Part shown: piece after piece, positions 1-6,354 of the stretch
How the letters are laid out: each line of letters starts with the position of its first letter
Numbering within the stretch: position 1 is the first letter of the stretch
Source of the DNA: an uncultured Bacteroides sp.
Lineage (GTDB): Bacteria > Bacteroidota > Bacteroidia > Bacteroidales > Bacteroidaceae
Direction: 5' to 3'
DNA: 10,481 nucleotides
NCBI RefSeq assembly: GCF_902491285.1
Contig: NZ_CABUHK010000123.1
Span: 1 to 10,481 of the forward strand
Notes under the pieces: generated by a model
What the model saw: the letters and a program-made list of their open reading frames with translations, nothing else
Told to the model about the DNA's origin: nothing
The model's database searches: none
Made by a program: the position numbers and the translations under genes

Positions 1-269
1 AATCGTCCATTCTCTTTACGGACACTTTGGAGAGTAAAATTGATTATCTGGTCAATAAACTGAAGGTTAAGAAATTCTCGTTACACGTCCATCCGTATGT
101 GGCCGCTTACATCAACCAGGGACTCGTTTCCCTGAAACGGAAGTGGCAGATGAAATACGGATTCGGTATCAAGATTATTCCAAGTCAGAAACTCGCATTC
201 CTGCAATATGTGTTCTATGATACGCATGGAGAGGAAATCGATATGAAGGAAGAATTCGAAATCAAATAG
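1..269 (+). CDS. rng: Ribonuclease E/G family protein, C-terminal part (5' end outside window)
   Basis: This is the last 89 codons of a gene that begins left of the window. The frame is open from base 3, reading SSILFTDTLESKIDYL, so the TTG at 27 is internal and not a start. The segment HPYVAAYINQGL followed by SLKRKWQMKYG and IIPSQKLAFLQY is what I recognise as the C-terminal end of Bacteroides RNase E/G (Rng/CafA family), an endoribonuclease involved in rRNA 5' maturation and mRNA decay. The catalytic core and S1 domain lie upstream and cannot be inspected. The gene stops in TAG and runs straight into a strong hairpin. It is probably the core chromosomal neighbour of the accessory genes that follow. 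The family call is fairly secure; the exact symbol is by family resemblance. Confidence 0.85.
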   Translation, partial: SSILFTDTLESKIDYLVNKLKVKKFSLHVHPYVAAYINQGLVSLKRKWQMKYGFGIKIIPSQKLAFLQYVFYDTHGEEIDMKEEFEIK

Positions 270-311
270 ACAGAAAAGGCGGCTCGTTGCAACGGGTCGC
301 CTTTTCTGTCT
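268..311. terminator. Bidirectional hairpin terminator between convergent genes
   Basis: A perfect 14-bp inverted repeat (268-281 with 298-311, arms AGACAGAAAAGGCG and CGCCTTTTCTGTCT) encloses an inner stem that can extend through CTCGTTGCAACGGG with wobble pairs. It overlaps the rng stop codon and ends 2 bases before the stop of the minus-strand acetyltransferase gene. Because the arms carry A-rich and T-rich stretches, it can serve as terminator in both directions. Confidence 0.85.
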
Positions 312-313
312 AT

Positions 314-856
314 TTACTCTTCTTTCAAATCATAATAATACAAACGAGTATGTTCATCATCATCTTTTGGCAGTAATGGGCTAAAATGGTTCTTTTCATA
401 AAACGGAATAGCGTTCAGATATGCATCTACCGTTATAAAGCGACACCCAGTTTTATTGTTTTCAATAAAATAGCCTTTTATAAAATCCATCAATATCGTA
501 CCAATACCTGTGCCGGAAAAAGTTGTATCAACAGCGAAACGGCAGATTTTAACAGCCGGATAACTTTTCAAACGTTTATCATTCACAAAACGATGTTTAC
601 GAAAACGATTAAATTCTGTTTTATTTTCAAAATCTCCCAATGACACCCTATCATTAGCCAAACTAAAATATGCTATTACCCGATCGCCAATTTTAGCTAC
701 ATAAGACACAGCCAATAACGCTTCCCGATATAGCGGAGCCTCATGCAAAATAAAATCGTTCAAGTCGGTATCACCGCAATTGAACGATTCTTCTATTTTC
801 TCCCATTCTTCCATCCGACTAATACGGAATTTCGAATAGTCTATATGTACACTCAT
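314..856 (-). CDS. GNAT family N-acetyltransferase, TacT-like (putative toxin)
   Basis: 180 aa, a usual length for single-domain GNAT acetyltransferases, which transfer an acetyl group from acetyl-CoA to an amine. The N-terminal motif FNCGDTDLNDFIL (25-37) matches the FxCGxxxLNxFL signature of TacT-type toxins, which acetylate charged aminoacyl-tRNA. The acetyl-CoA-binding segment is at about 105-121, RFAVDTTFSGTGIGT, with a GTGIG turn in place of the common QGxG. The C-terminal VDAYLNAIPFYEKNHF (143-158) carries the FYE tyrosine at the usual catalytic position. ATG 856 follows GGAG in the leader and lies 7 bases after the stop of the 52-aa gene, so the two are surely co-transcribed. The TacT assignment is by motif and context; an ordinary metabolite acetyltransferase remains possible. 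Confidence 0.82.
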   Translation of the reverse strand: MSVHIDYSKFRISRMEEWEKIEESFNCGDTDLNDFILHEAPLYREALLAVSYVAKIGDRVIAYFSLANDRVSLGDFENKTEFNRFRKHRFVNDKRLKSYPAVKICRFAVDTTFSGTGIGTILMDFIKGYFIENNKTGCRFITVDAYLNAIPFYEKNHFSPLLPKDDDEHTRLYYYDLKEE

Positions 857-863
857 AACTCCA

Positions 864-1022
864 TCATTTAAAGTTAGTTGCCGCCTTCATTACGAGTTCG
901 TAATTTTTACGCCTACGTTCCCGCTCTTCCTTCGTCACTTTACGAGGATGCTTCATCTTCTCCTCAAATCGCCGGGCATCTTCTCCAAACAATATAGGCG
1001 TTTCACGAATAGGCCTTGCCAT
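864..1022 (-). CDS. 52-aa basic/charged protein, putative antitoxin of the GNAT pair
   Basis: The protein reads MARPIRETPILFGEDARRFE, then a charged stretch with KHPRKVTKEERERRRKNYE, ending MKAATNFK. The start is well supported by AAAGGAGG placed 7 bases upstream of the ATG, the clearest Shine-Dalgarno in the window, with a good Bacteroides promoter above it. The ETPxLxGxDARRFEE pattern followed by a TKEERERR helix is one I associate with small Bacteroides proteins encoded directly before toxin-like genes. It is not a ribbon-helix-helix protein of the DUF1778 (TacA) kind, so if it neutralises the acetyltransferase it does so through another fold. The gene is translationally close-coupled to the GNAT gene. 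The coding call is strong; the antitoxin role is inferred from position and size. Confidence 0.75.
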   Translation of the reverse strand: MARPIRETPILFGEDARRFEEKMKHPRKVTKEERERRRKNYELVMKAATNFK

Positions 1023-1054
1023 CTTGTTTCCTCCTTTCATTATTATAATGAGTA

Positions 1055-1085
1055 CAAAGGTAGTATTCTTTTCTAGTTATAGCAA
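1055..1085 (-). promoter_or_regulatory. Bacteroides-type promoter of the small protein/GNAT operon
   Basis: Read on the minus strand, TACCTTTG (1062-1055) fits the -7 consensus TAnnTTTG. A TTG (1085-1083) lies exactly 20 bases upstream, the expected -33 spacing. The box is about 33 bases before the ATG at 1022. Confidence 0.75.
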
Positions 1086-1137
1086 GCAGAAAAAGTTTTT
1101 TTCCCATTACTTCTTATTGTTTTTTTAGCTATCTACC

Positions 1138-1214
1138 AAACTCTCTGTTCAAGCCGCTCATCCTTGTTTAATTAAACTCTCCGTTCAATCGGATTTGTAC
1201 TCGTTTCCTGTTCA
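1138..1214. repeat. Short degenerate direct repeats (CTCYSTTCAA-like)
   Basis: AAACTCTCTGTTCAA (1138-1152) recurs as AAACTCTCCGTTCAA (1174-1188) with one mismatch and a 36-base period. A shorter related copy, TTTCCTGTTCAA, ends at 1214. No gene is visible in 1086-1327. The repeats lie upstream of the operon promoter on one side and of the decayed gene fragment on the other; their role is unknown. Confidence 0.4.
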
Positions 1215-1233
1215 AGATGCACGTAAAAAGCAA

Positions 1234-1280
1234 GCGGATTTAAAATCCTGATACGAAAGACCAACGGATTATAAATCCGC
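1234..1280. repeat. Inverted repeat, 15-bp arms
   Basis: GCGGATTTAAAATCC (1234-1248) and GGATTATAAATCCGC (1266-1280) pair with a single mismatch around a 17-base loop. No U-tract follows on either strand, so a plain terminator is unlikely. It may be a protein-binding or structural remnant in this non-coding stretch. Confidence 0.5.
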
Positions 1281-1327
1281 TGGGATGGGGGGATACGGGG
1301 GAAGCAATAATATATATTTCAATTCGT

Positions 1328-1503
1328 TTTTCATACTTCGGAATGTTGACTATTAGCGGCATTAAATATGGTCAGACATTATTGACTATACCCAACCAAG
1401 TAGTACGTGAACAACTACACAGCTACTTGTTGGAACAACGACTTTGCACAAAATCGTAGTTGTCTATCAGGGGATGAAAATGGCGGTATGTGAAGAAGCT
1501 TAA
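1328..1503 (+). pseudogene. Decayed remnant of a second AAA-ATPase/PD-(D/E)XK family gene
   Basis: Two overlapping frames on the plus strand each read like the C-terminal half of the ATPase family encoded next door. The first, open to TAG at 1457-1459, gives FSYFGMLTISG, then YGQTLLTIPNQVVREQLH and SYLLE; compare the SGYLTI...LGFPNREVEEGF segment of the intact neighbour. The second frame takes over around 1441 and ends at TAA 1501-1503, giving TLHKIVVVYQGMKMAVCEEA, which resembles the tail of longer family members. The stretch that should separate these parts, including the nuclease motif, is missing, and there is no N-terminal ATPase domain or start codon. I read this as an internally deleted, 5'-truncated relic. 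It ends one base before the stop of the intact convergent gene. This rests on recognising the motifs in translation, not on an alignment. Confidence 0.6.
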
Positions 1504-1504
1504 A

Positions 1505-3064
1505 TTATCTATTTTCCTCTACTATCCACTTTTCAATATTGCGGGTTTCCGCACTGAAGTTTATGCCGATTTTAAAGAGCTTCCGTCCGTCCATTTCGAA
1601 AAGAAGGGCGTAATGCTTGTCATTAATTTGCTGTAAAGCCTCTTCGGCCGTGCCGTTCAGCTTAAATTCCATTATATAAATGAATTTATCAGTCTGCAAG
1701 ACGAGGTCGATGCGTCCATCGTTCGTGTTATATTCCACGTTGACGTAGAAGCCGACCAGTTTAAAGACAATAAAAAGCACGTTTTCGTAATGCAGTTCCT
1801 GGTCACGAATCACTTCGTAGGTAGTGTCCGCAAAGAAACTTTGCAAGCGGTGGAAGAAAGAATCATAATCACCGGAACGCACCTCACGAACAAACTTTTG
1901 AATCTCAAAAGGGGATTCTACCTTATTCACATTCGCATAAAAAGGAAGTAGGAAACGGATAAATCCCTCTTCCACTTCACGATTTGGGAAACCTAAACGA
2001 TACATTCCAAATTCTTCATCATACCCCTTGATGGTGAGGTATCCGCTCTGATAAATCACCGGAATGGGATTGGTGGATTCAGAGTCTATGCTGTTCAAGA
2101 CCTGGGCGTCGGTTTCCTCGTGTGCCATCCGTTCCAGGTCATAATGATGTTTTTTTAGCAACTTCACTAAATAGGTAGGCGTACCCGTCTCAAACCAATA
2201 GCTGCCGAATTCCTTGCGTTTGAAAGCGTTAAGCAGACTGAACGGATTGTACATGCCGATTGAATTGTGAGTAAAATGATAGCCGTCATAGCACTCTCTC
2301 AGTTCTTCACAAAGCTTGTCATACGTTATACCGCGCGCTACTGCAAATTCATGGAGTTCTGTTTCCAGATTTTCGTGAATTTCACGCTCGCTGACACCGC
2401 ATATTTCGATATACTCATTCCACATTGAAATATCATCCAGATTGTTCAAGTCACTGAATACACTGACTTTGCCAAACTTTGTCACGCCAGTAAGGAATGC
2501 AAACTTAATGCAGCCGTCCATTGTTTTGAGCGCTCCATAGAACGGTTTCAAGGTATTTCGGAATTGTTCTTGAAGTTCCTCATTACCAATGGCCTGCAAC
2601 ATAGGTTTATCATATTCGTCAACCAAGATGACCACACGTTGCCCTGCCAATTTACAGGCACGCTCTATGATACCGGCGAAACGCAAGGAAAACGAACGTT
2701 CGGACGGCTCGGCACCGTAAAGTTTCTCCCACGCTGTCAGCGATTTATCAAGTATATTATTCAGACTTTCCAGTGTGTCATACTTTTCAATATTAAGGTC
2801 GAGATGCAATATAGGATATTTTATCCAGTCTTTCTCCAACTTTTCTACTGCCAGTCCTTCAAACAGCTCCTTCTTTCCTTGAAAGTAAGCCTCTAAGGTA
2901 GAGATGAGCAGACTCTTTCCGAAACGGCGCGGACGACTCAAAAAGTAATAACTTCCGGTCTTGACCATTTGATATATCAATGCAGTTTTATCAATATAGA
3001 AATAACCGTCATTACGAATCTTTTCAAAATTCTGAATACCGATAGGATATATTTTATTGCTCAT
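1505..3064 (-). CDS. AAA-ATPase-like / PD-(D/E)XK nuclease superfamily protein
   Basis: 519 aa, full length for the Bacteroides family with an N-terminal AAA-ATPase_like domain (Pfam PF09820) and a C-terminal PD-(D/E)XK domain (PF08011). The start MSNKIYPIGIQNFEKIR and YFYIDKT (22-27 region) are typical. The Walker A variant SRPRRFGKS is at 43-51, Walker B VVILVDEYD at 144-152, and TGVTKFGKVS at about 192-201 is another family signature. The nuclease core is GRIDLV with D453, then EFK with E467 and K469, and a QQI glutamine at 479, so both active sites look intact. The family occurs in many paralogous copies per genome and has no settled function; nucleic-acid cleavage driven by ATP is the reasonable expectation. 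It has its own promoter, and a decayed relative abuts its 3' end. Confidence 0.9.
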   Translation of the reverse strand: MSNKIYPIGIQNFEKIRNDGYFYIDKTALIYQMVKTGSYYFLSRPRRFGKSLLISTLEAYFQGKKELFEGLAVEKLEKDWIKYPILHLDLNIEKYDTLESLNNILDKSLTAWEKLYGAEPSERSFSLRFAGIIERACKLAGQRVVILVDEYDKPMLQAIGNEELQEQFRNTLKPFYGALKTMDGCIKFAFLTGVTKFGKVSVFSDLNNLDDISMWNEYIEICGVSEREIHENLETELHEFAVARGITYDKLCEELRECYDGYHFTHNSIGMYNPFSLLNAFKRKEFGSYWFETGTPTYLVKLLKKHHYDLERMAHEETDAQVLNSIDSESTNPIPVIYQSGYLTIKGYDEEFGMYRLGFPNREVEEGFIRFLLPFYANVNKVESPFEIQKFVREVRSGDYDSFFHRLQSFFADTTYEVIRDQELHYENVLFIVFKLVGFYVNVEYNTNDGRIDLVLQTDKFIYIMEFKLNGTAEEALQQINDKHYALLFEMDGRKLFKIGINFSAETRNIEKWIVEENR

Positions 3065-3100
3065 ACTCTCTGCTTTTATAAAAAATGCGCTTTCTTATTG

Positions 3101-3108
3101 CAAAGATA
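3101..3108 (-). promoter_or_regulatory. -7 box upstream of the AAA-ATPase gene
   Basis: On the minus strand TATCTTTG matches TAnnTTTG, about 37 bases before ATG 3064. No good -33 TTG lies at 19-21 bases; the nearest is 28 bases away (3139-3137), so the promoter is only half supported. Confidence 0.5.
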
Positions 3109-3464
3109 CTGATTTTAGTAGATTTCTCTACTATAGCAAGTTAAAAGAAAAACATTTCACCTACAATAAAAGTTTCACTGCCACTTTCTGCTTTAGCACT
3201 ACTACGACGAGAATATCCTTAACTGCAGCTTCGGTCTAATCATTTGCTTGCTGAATAGTATTATTATTCGGATTTGACAAATCTGCGACAAGTACTTCAA
3301 GAACATCACTTTTACAAATTTTCTTTCTTCATAAAAAAGTTTTAATTATTAATATTTACATTTATAAAAAATTACTTTCAGTAACTACAAAAATATGAAT
3401 ATTAAATTTTACATACATAAAAACAGTCAAATAAAAAGTCGTAACTTCAAGTTTAGCCTTAGAA
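3109..3464. other. AT-rich divergent intergenic region
   Basis: This stretch separates the minus-strand ATPase gene from the plus-strand cassette. I see no coding frame of family character on either strand. It holds a short palindrome GATTTGACAAATC near 3273 and long A/T runs. It marks the likely left side of the replication-like cassette, but no direct repeat or integrase core site was recognised. Confidence 0.4.
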
Positions 3465-3507
3465 TATATTTGCTTACATTTGCACAATTTTCAGGGTCAA
3501 AAGCCCT
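3465..3507 (+). promoter_or_regulatory. Promoter and leader hairpin of the DUF4248 gene
   Basis: Two overlapping -7 candidates are present: TATATTTG (3465-3472) and TACATTTG (3475-3482). Upstream of the second, TTTA near 3452-3455 is an imperfect -33. The leader then carries AGGGTCAAAAGCCCT (3493-3507), a small hairpin with a 4-bp G/C stem, followed by an AT-rich stretch to the ATG at 3537. Confidence 0.6.
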
Positions 3508-3536
3508 ATTTCGTTTAATTTAAAATTTTAAGAATC

Positions 3537-3842
3537 ATGAAAACTCATGAATCAGCCAACGACGGCAACTGTATTAACGGTTTCAAGCATTTCTCTGACT
3601 TAGCGGTAGAGTATTTCCCGGATTTGTCCACTCCCAGTTCGGCCAGCAGAAAATTGCGCAACAGTATCAGAAGCCACAAAGAGTTGTGCGCTCAAATGAC
3701 CGCAGCAGGCTACACAAAGAAAACAAACAACGTCAGTCCGAAGATGCAACTCATCCTCATCGAATTTCTGGGGGCACCCGTCATCAAGATACCGCCAACT
3801 AACAAAACTGCAATCGAAAGTGTAAACGCAGACAAGAAATAA
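3537..3842 (+). CDS. DUF4248 domain-containing protein
   Basis: 101 aa. The domain spans about 16-81: HFSDLAVEYFPDLSTPSSAS, a KLRNSIRSHKEL helix, AAGYTKKTNN and PKMQLILIEFLGAP. This matches my recollection of DUF4248 (PF14053), a small Bacteroidales family regularly found first in cassettes with helicase, HU-like and amidase genes. The pattern of S/T-rich turn, basic helix, then PKQ/M...I.E.LG suggests a helix-turn-helix-like DNA-binding fold, but no function is established. The ATG has an AT-rich leader without Shine-Dalgarno, normal for this group. A C-terminal tail (82-101) is polar and probably disordered. It has its own promoter, and another promoter precedes the next gene, so it need not be co-transcribed with it. 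Confidence 0.85.
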   Translation: MKTHESANDGNCINGFKHFSDLAVEYFPDLSTPSSASRKLRNSIRSHKELCAQMTAAGYTKKTNNVSPKMQLILIEFLGAPVIKIPPTNKTAIESVNADKK

Positions 3843-3853
3843 AAGGAAAATCG

Positions 3854-3879
3854 AACTATATATTTTTAAATATATAGTT
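3854..3879. terminator. AT-only inverted repeat after the DUF4248 gene
   Basis: AACTATATATTT (3854-3865) and AAATATATAGTT (3868-3879) form a perfect 12-bp repeat just 12 bases past the stop, followed by TTATTATTTATTGTTT. It could be a weak terminator. An easily melted AT element in front of replication genes is the other reading. Confidence 0.45.
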
Positions 3880-3902
3880 TATTATTTATTGTTTATAATG
3901 TG

Positions 3903-3998
3903 TTCTGACAAGCGTTCTGAGTAGTTTTTCTTTACACACATAACAATCAATGATACAGCAACTTACACGAAGAAAAAGGTATTCTGACAAGCGTTCTG
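3903..3998 (+). repeat. Two 17-bp direct repeats (iteron-like)
   Basis: TTCTGACAAGCGTTCTG occurs identically at 3903-3919 and 3982-3998, 79 bases apart. Each copy itself contains TTCTG twice, 12 bases apart. The pair lies between the AT-only palindrome and the hairpins upstream of the replication-initiator-like gene. That is where iterons of a replication origin or operator sites for a winged-helix protein would be expected. Only two copies exist, so the origin reading is speculative. Confidence 0.55.
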
Positions 3999-4025
3999 CA
4001 CAAGCATCCGTTTTTCTGCTCTCAA

Positions 4026-4106
4026 ACAGAGCCTCTGATTCACCCGAACGAAGGCTCTGTCCACTCCAAACAGACGCTCCGTTTCCCCCCAACGGAGCGT
4101 CTGTTT
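4026..4106. repeat. Tandem related hairpins
   Basis: The first stem pairs ACAGAGCC (4026-4033) with GGCTCTGT (4053-4060). The second is a perfect 16-bp stem, AAACAGACGCTCCGTT (4068-4083) with AACGGAGCGTCTGTTT (4091-4106), and a 7-base loop TCCCCCC. The two hairpins share sequence (AAACAGA at the left foot, TCTGT at the right), so they may derive from duplication. No clear U-tract follows. Confidence 0.7.
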
Positions 4107-4205
4107 CATTTCGTACCCAATGAACCGCATCCCGGGACGAAAAAGGATTTTTTTAGCTCTGTTCTCCACCTGTCAACCCCTGCGAACCGTACTGAACATG
4201 GCTTA

Positions 4206-4236
4206 TTGCATACCCATGAAAACTGGTATATATTTG
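4206..4236 (+). promoter_or_regulatory. Promoter of the initiator-helicase operon
   Basis: TTG at 4206-4208 and TATATTTG at 4229-4236 are separated by exactly 20 bases, matching Bacteroides -33/-7 spacing. Transcription would begin near 4243, giving a leader of under 20 bases to ATG 4261. This rules out the longer reading frame that opens at 4120. Confidence 0.75.
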
Positions 4237-4260
4237 CCGGAAATTAAAAACAATCGACTT

Positions 4261-4878
4261 ATGAAGAAATTTAATTTCCAGTCCATGACGGCGCGCGGAT
4301 TCCTGATTATCCCCAAATCTTTGCTGCAACAGCAGATTGACAACGGACATGGTTGCGAAGGGGATACAGAGGCACTCTTAATCATGCTTATGAAGGTCAA
4401 CTATTCGGAAACGCAATATACCGGATATCAAAATAAGGAGTTCGTGTGCCGGCGGGGCGAAAGCATGCACAGCTACCGCGACTGGAGCCGGATTTTTAAC
4501 TGGAGTATCTGCCGGACTTTCCGCCTGATTCATGACCTGGAAACCGCAGGAGTGATTGAAATCATCCCGCATGAAGACAAGTCCTTGCATATCCGCGTGG
4601 TGGAATATGACAAATGGGTGGGGAATCCCGAAGCGATGAAAAAGAAGAAAGCCGTCAACGAGAAGTTTTTCTACTTCTGGGACGAGTATCACGCCATTAC
4701 GCAACTTCCCAAAGAGAACATAGCCAAAGTGCAGCGCGAATGGAAAAAACTCAGCAGCAAAGAGCAGCAACTCGCCATCGACAAAATCGAGGAATATTAT
4801 TTCCATCAGACAAATTCCAAATATGTCCTGCATGCAGGCAGTTACTTATCTAATAAAGCTTTTCTTAATGAATACTGA
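4261..4878 (+). CDS. Winged-helix replication initiator/helicase-loader-like protein
   Basis: 205 aa from ATG 4261 (MKKFNFQSMTARGFLIIPKS). An in-frame ATG at 4120 exists, but the promoter at 4206-4236 lies downstream of it. Residues about 60-120 read as a winged-helix domain of the DnaD/RepA-like sort: EFVCRRGESMHSYRDWSRIF, WSICRTFRLIHDLETAGVIE, then a wing and VVEYDKWVG. Residues 134-205 (FFYFWDEYHAI, W161, a YYFHQ segment, and HAGSYLSNKAFLNEY) resemble the helical tail of phage replication and helicase-loading proteins. It overlaps the start of the DnaB-type helicase gene by 11 bases, so the two are translationally coupled. I infer that it recruits that helicase to DNA, possibly binding the repeats upstream. 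The exact family is not recognised. Confidence 0.75.
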   Translation: MKKFNFQSMTARGFLIIPKSLLQQQIDNGHGCEGDTEALLIMLMKVNYSETQYTGYQNKEFVCRRGESMHSYRDWSRIFNWSICRTFRLIHDLETAGVIEIIPHEDKSLHIRVVEYDKWVGNPEAMKKKKAVNEKFFYFWDEYHAITQLPKENIAKVQREWKKLSSKEQQLAIDKIEEYYFHQTNSKYVLHAGSYLSNKAFLNEY

Positions 4879-6247
4879 GAACCGGGTTTCGCCACAAGCG
4901 CCCGAAGTGGAAGAGGCTATCATAGGCGCCTGCCTTATCGAGCAGGACGCCTTACCGCTGATAGCGGGGAAGTTACGCCCGGAGATGTTTTACGTGATAC
5001 GTCACCAGTTGATTTTCAACGCTTTGCTCGCCATGCACCGGACGGGCACGAAGATTGATATTCTCACCGTGAAAGAGGAGCTTGCCCGGCAGGGAAAGCT
5101 TGAGGATGCGGGCGGCCCTTACGGTATCACGCAGTTGAGCAGTAAGGTGGCCAGTTCCGCGCACATTGAGTATCATGCGCAGATAGTGCACGAGAAGTTC
5201 CTGCGGCGGGAGATGATTCTAGGATTGAACAAGTTGCTCGCCTGCTCGCTGGACGAAACCATAGACATCGGTGACACGCTGGTGGACGCGCACGACCTGC
5301 TCGACCGCCTGGAAGGGGAATCCGGACACCATAGCAATATGCGCGACATGGATACGCTGATGGCGGATGCCATGACGGAAGCCGAAGGGCGTATCGCCCG
5401 GAGCATGGATGGCGTGACGGGGATTCCTACGGGGCTGACGGATTTAGACCGAATGACGTCGGGGCTACAGAACGGGGAATTGGTGGTTATCGCCGCGCGT
5501 CCCGGTGTGGGGAAGACGGGATTCGCGCTGCATCTGGCACGAAACGCGGCAATGGCGGGATATGCCGTAGCGGTCTACAGTCTTGAGATGCAGGGAGAAA
5601 GGTTGGCAGACCGGTGGCTGACGGGGGCGAGCAATGTCAGTGCCGGTCATTGGCGCGGGGGGACGGTGAGCGCGCAGGAGATGGCGGAAGCGCGTGCCGT
5701 GGTTGCCGGACTGGCACGGTTGCCGATTCATGTGGATGACAGTACGGTGGTCAGTATGGAGCATGTGCGTTCCAGCGCGCGGTTGCTGCAAAGCCGGAAT
5801 GAGTGCGGCATGATTATCATTGATTATCTGCAACTTTGCGACATGAGCAGCGGGCAGAGCAACCGAAACCGCGAGCAGGAAGTAGCACAGGCTGCGCGGA
5901 AGGCGAAGTTGCTCGCCAAGGAATTGAATGTGCCGGTGGTGTTGCTGAGCCAGTTGAACCGCTTGTCGGAAGGGCAGATAGACAGGCGACCGGAACTGAG
6001 CCAGCTCCGCGAAAGCGGGGCCATCGAACAGGATGCGGATATGGTGATGTTGCTTTATCGCCCGGCGTTGGCCCGGGTCACTACGGATAGGGAAAGCGGA
6101 TATCCGACCAAAGACCTGGGTGTGGCCATCATCGCCAAGCAACGCAACGGGGAGACGGGAAACGTTTATTTCAGCCATAATCCGGAAATGACGAAGATTA
6201 CGGATTATGTTCCGCCATTGGAATATCTTCAGAAACATGCCAGATAA
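4868..6247 (+). CDS. DnaB-family replicative helicase (cassette-borne)
   Basis: 459 aa from ATG 4868, which overlaps the previous stop; MNTENRVSPQAPEVEEAIIG matches the usual DnaB start, so the longer frame from 4823 is rejected. The N-terminal domain covers about 10-110 (PEVEEAIIGACL, then LTVKEEL). The RecA-like core has Walker A ARPGVGKT (210-217), the SLEM glutamate E240, Walker B MIIIDYLQL (315-323), SQLNR (361-365), and RESGAIEQDADMVMLLYR. The C-terminal KQRNGETG (424-431) is the arginine-finger region. All catalytic residues are present. DnaB is a hexameric 5'-3' fork helicase that moves on ssDNA. This copy is probably the helicase of a prophage or plasmid-like replicon, since it follows an initiator-like gene. 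Its DNA is markedly GC-rich compared with everything around it, which produces long antisense open frames. Confidence 0.92.
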   Translation: MNTENRVSPQAPEVEEAIIGACLIEQDALPLIAGKLRPEMFYVIRHQLIFNALLAMHRTGTKIDILTVKEELARQGKLEDAGGPYGITQLSSKVASSAHIEYHAQIVHEKFLRREMILGLNKLLACSLDETIDIGDTLVDAHDLLDRLEGESGHHSNMRDMDTLMADAMTEAEGRIARSMDGVTGIPTGLTDLDRMTSGLQNGELVVIAARPGVGKTGFALHLARNAAMAGYAVAVYSLEMQGERLADRWLTGASNVSAGHWRGGTVSAQEMAEARAVVAGLARLPIHVDDSTVVSMEHVRSSARLLQSRNECGMIIIDYLQLCDMSSGQSNRNREQEVAQAARKAKLLAKELNVPVVLLSQLNRLSEGQIDRRPELSQLRESGAIEQDADMVMLLYRPALARVTTDRESGYPTKDLGVAIIAKQRNGETGNVYFSHNPEMTKITDYVPPLEYLQKHAR

Positions 6248-6255
6248 GGATGGGG

Positions 6256-6332
6256 AAAACGGTTGTTTTTGCGGTTTATTTTTAATTACATTATATAATA
6301 GTTTACGGGGGTTCAAAACGGTTGTTTTTTGC
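6256..6332 (+). repeat. Direct repeat AAAACGGTTGTTTTT x2
   Basis: AAAACGGTTGTTTTTGC (6256-6272) recurs at 6315-6332 with one extra T. The copies are 59 bases apart, just after the helicase stop and before the HU promoter. The second copy ends about 23 bases upstream of the -33 element, so it may bind a regulator of the HU gene. Confidence 0.55.
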
Positions 6333-6354
6333 TTGGAATTATTTTATAAAATAC

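Noticed and set aside
27..29. TTG at 27 as the start of an 80-aa protein
   Set aside because: The frame is open to the window edge and upstream residues are family-like; this is the end of a longer RNase E/G gene.
3089..3099. GCTTTCTTATT shared between 3089-3099 and 9529-9539
   Set aside because: Eleven AT-rich bases can recur by chance in 10 kb, and flanking sequences do not match.
4120..4260. Longer N-terminus for the winged-helix protein starting at ATG 4120
   Set aside because: The -33/-7 promoter at 4206-4236 lies downstream of that ATG, and the extra residues do not look protein-like.
4378..4833. Minus-strand open frame opposite the initiator gene
   Set aside because: No family resemblance and no promoter; the plus strand carries a clear winged-helix protein.
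4823..4867. Earlier start of the helicase at ATG 4823
   Set aside because: The added residues lie in another frame of the initiator gene, and MNTENRVSPQAPEVEE at 4868 fits the usual DnaB N-terminus.
5465..6316. Long antisense open frame (283 codons, minus strand) inside the helicase gene
   Set aside because: It is rich in His/Arg/Gln and has no family character; the sense strand has every DnaB motif. It results from high GC content.
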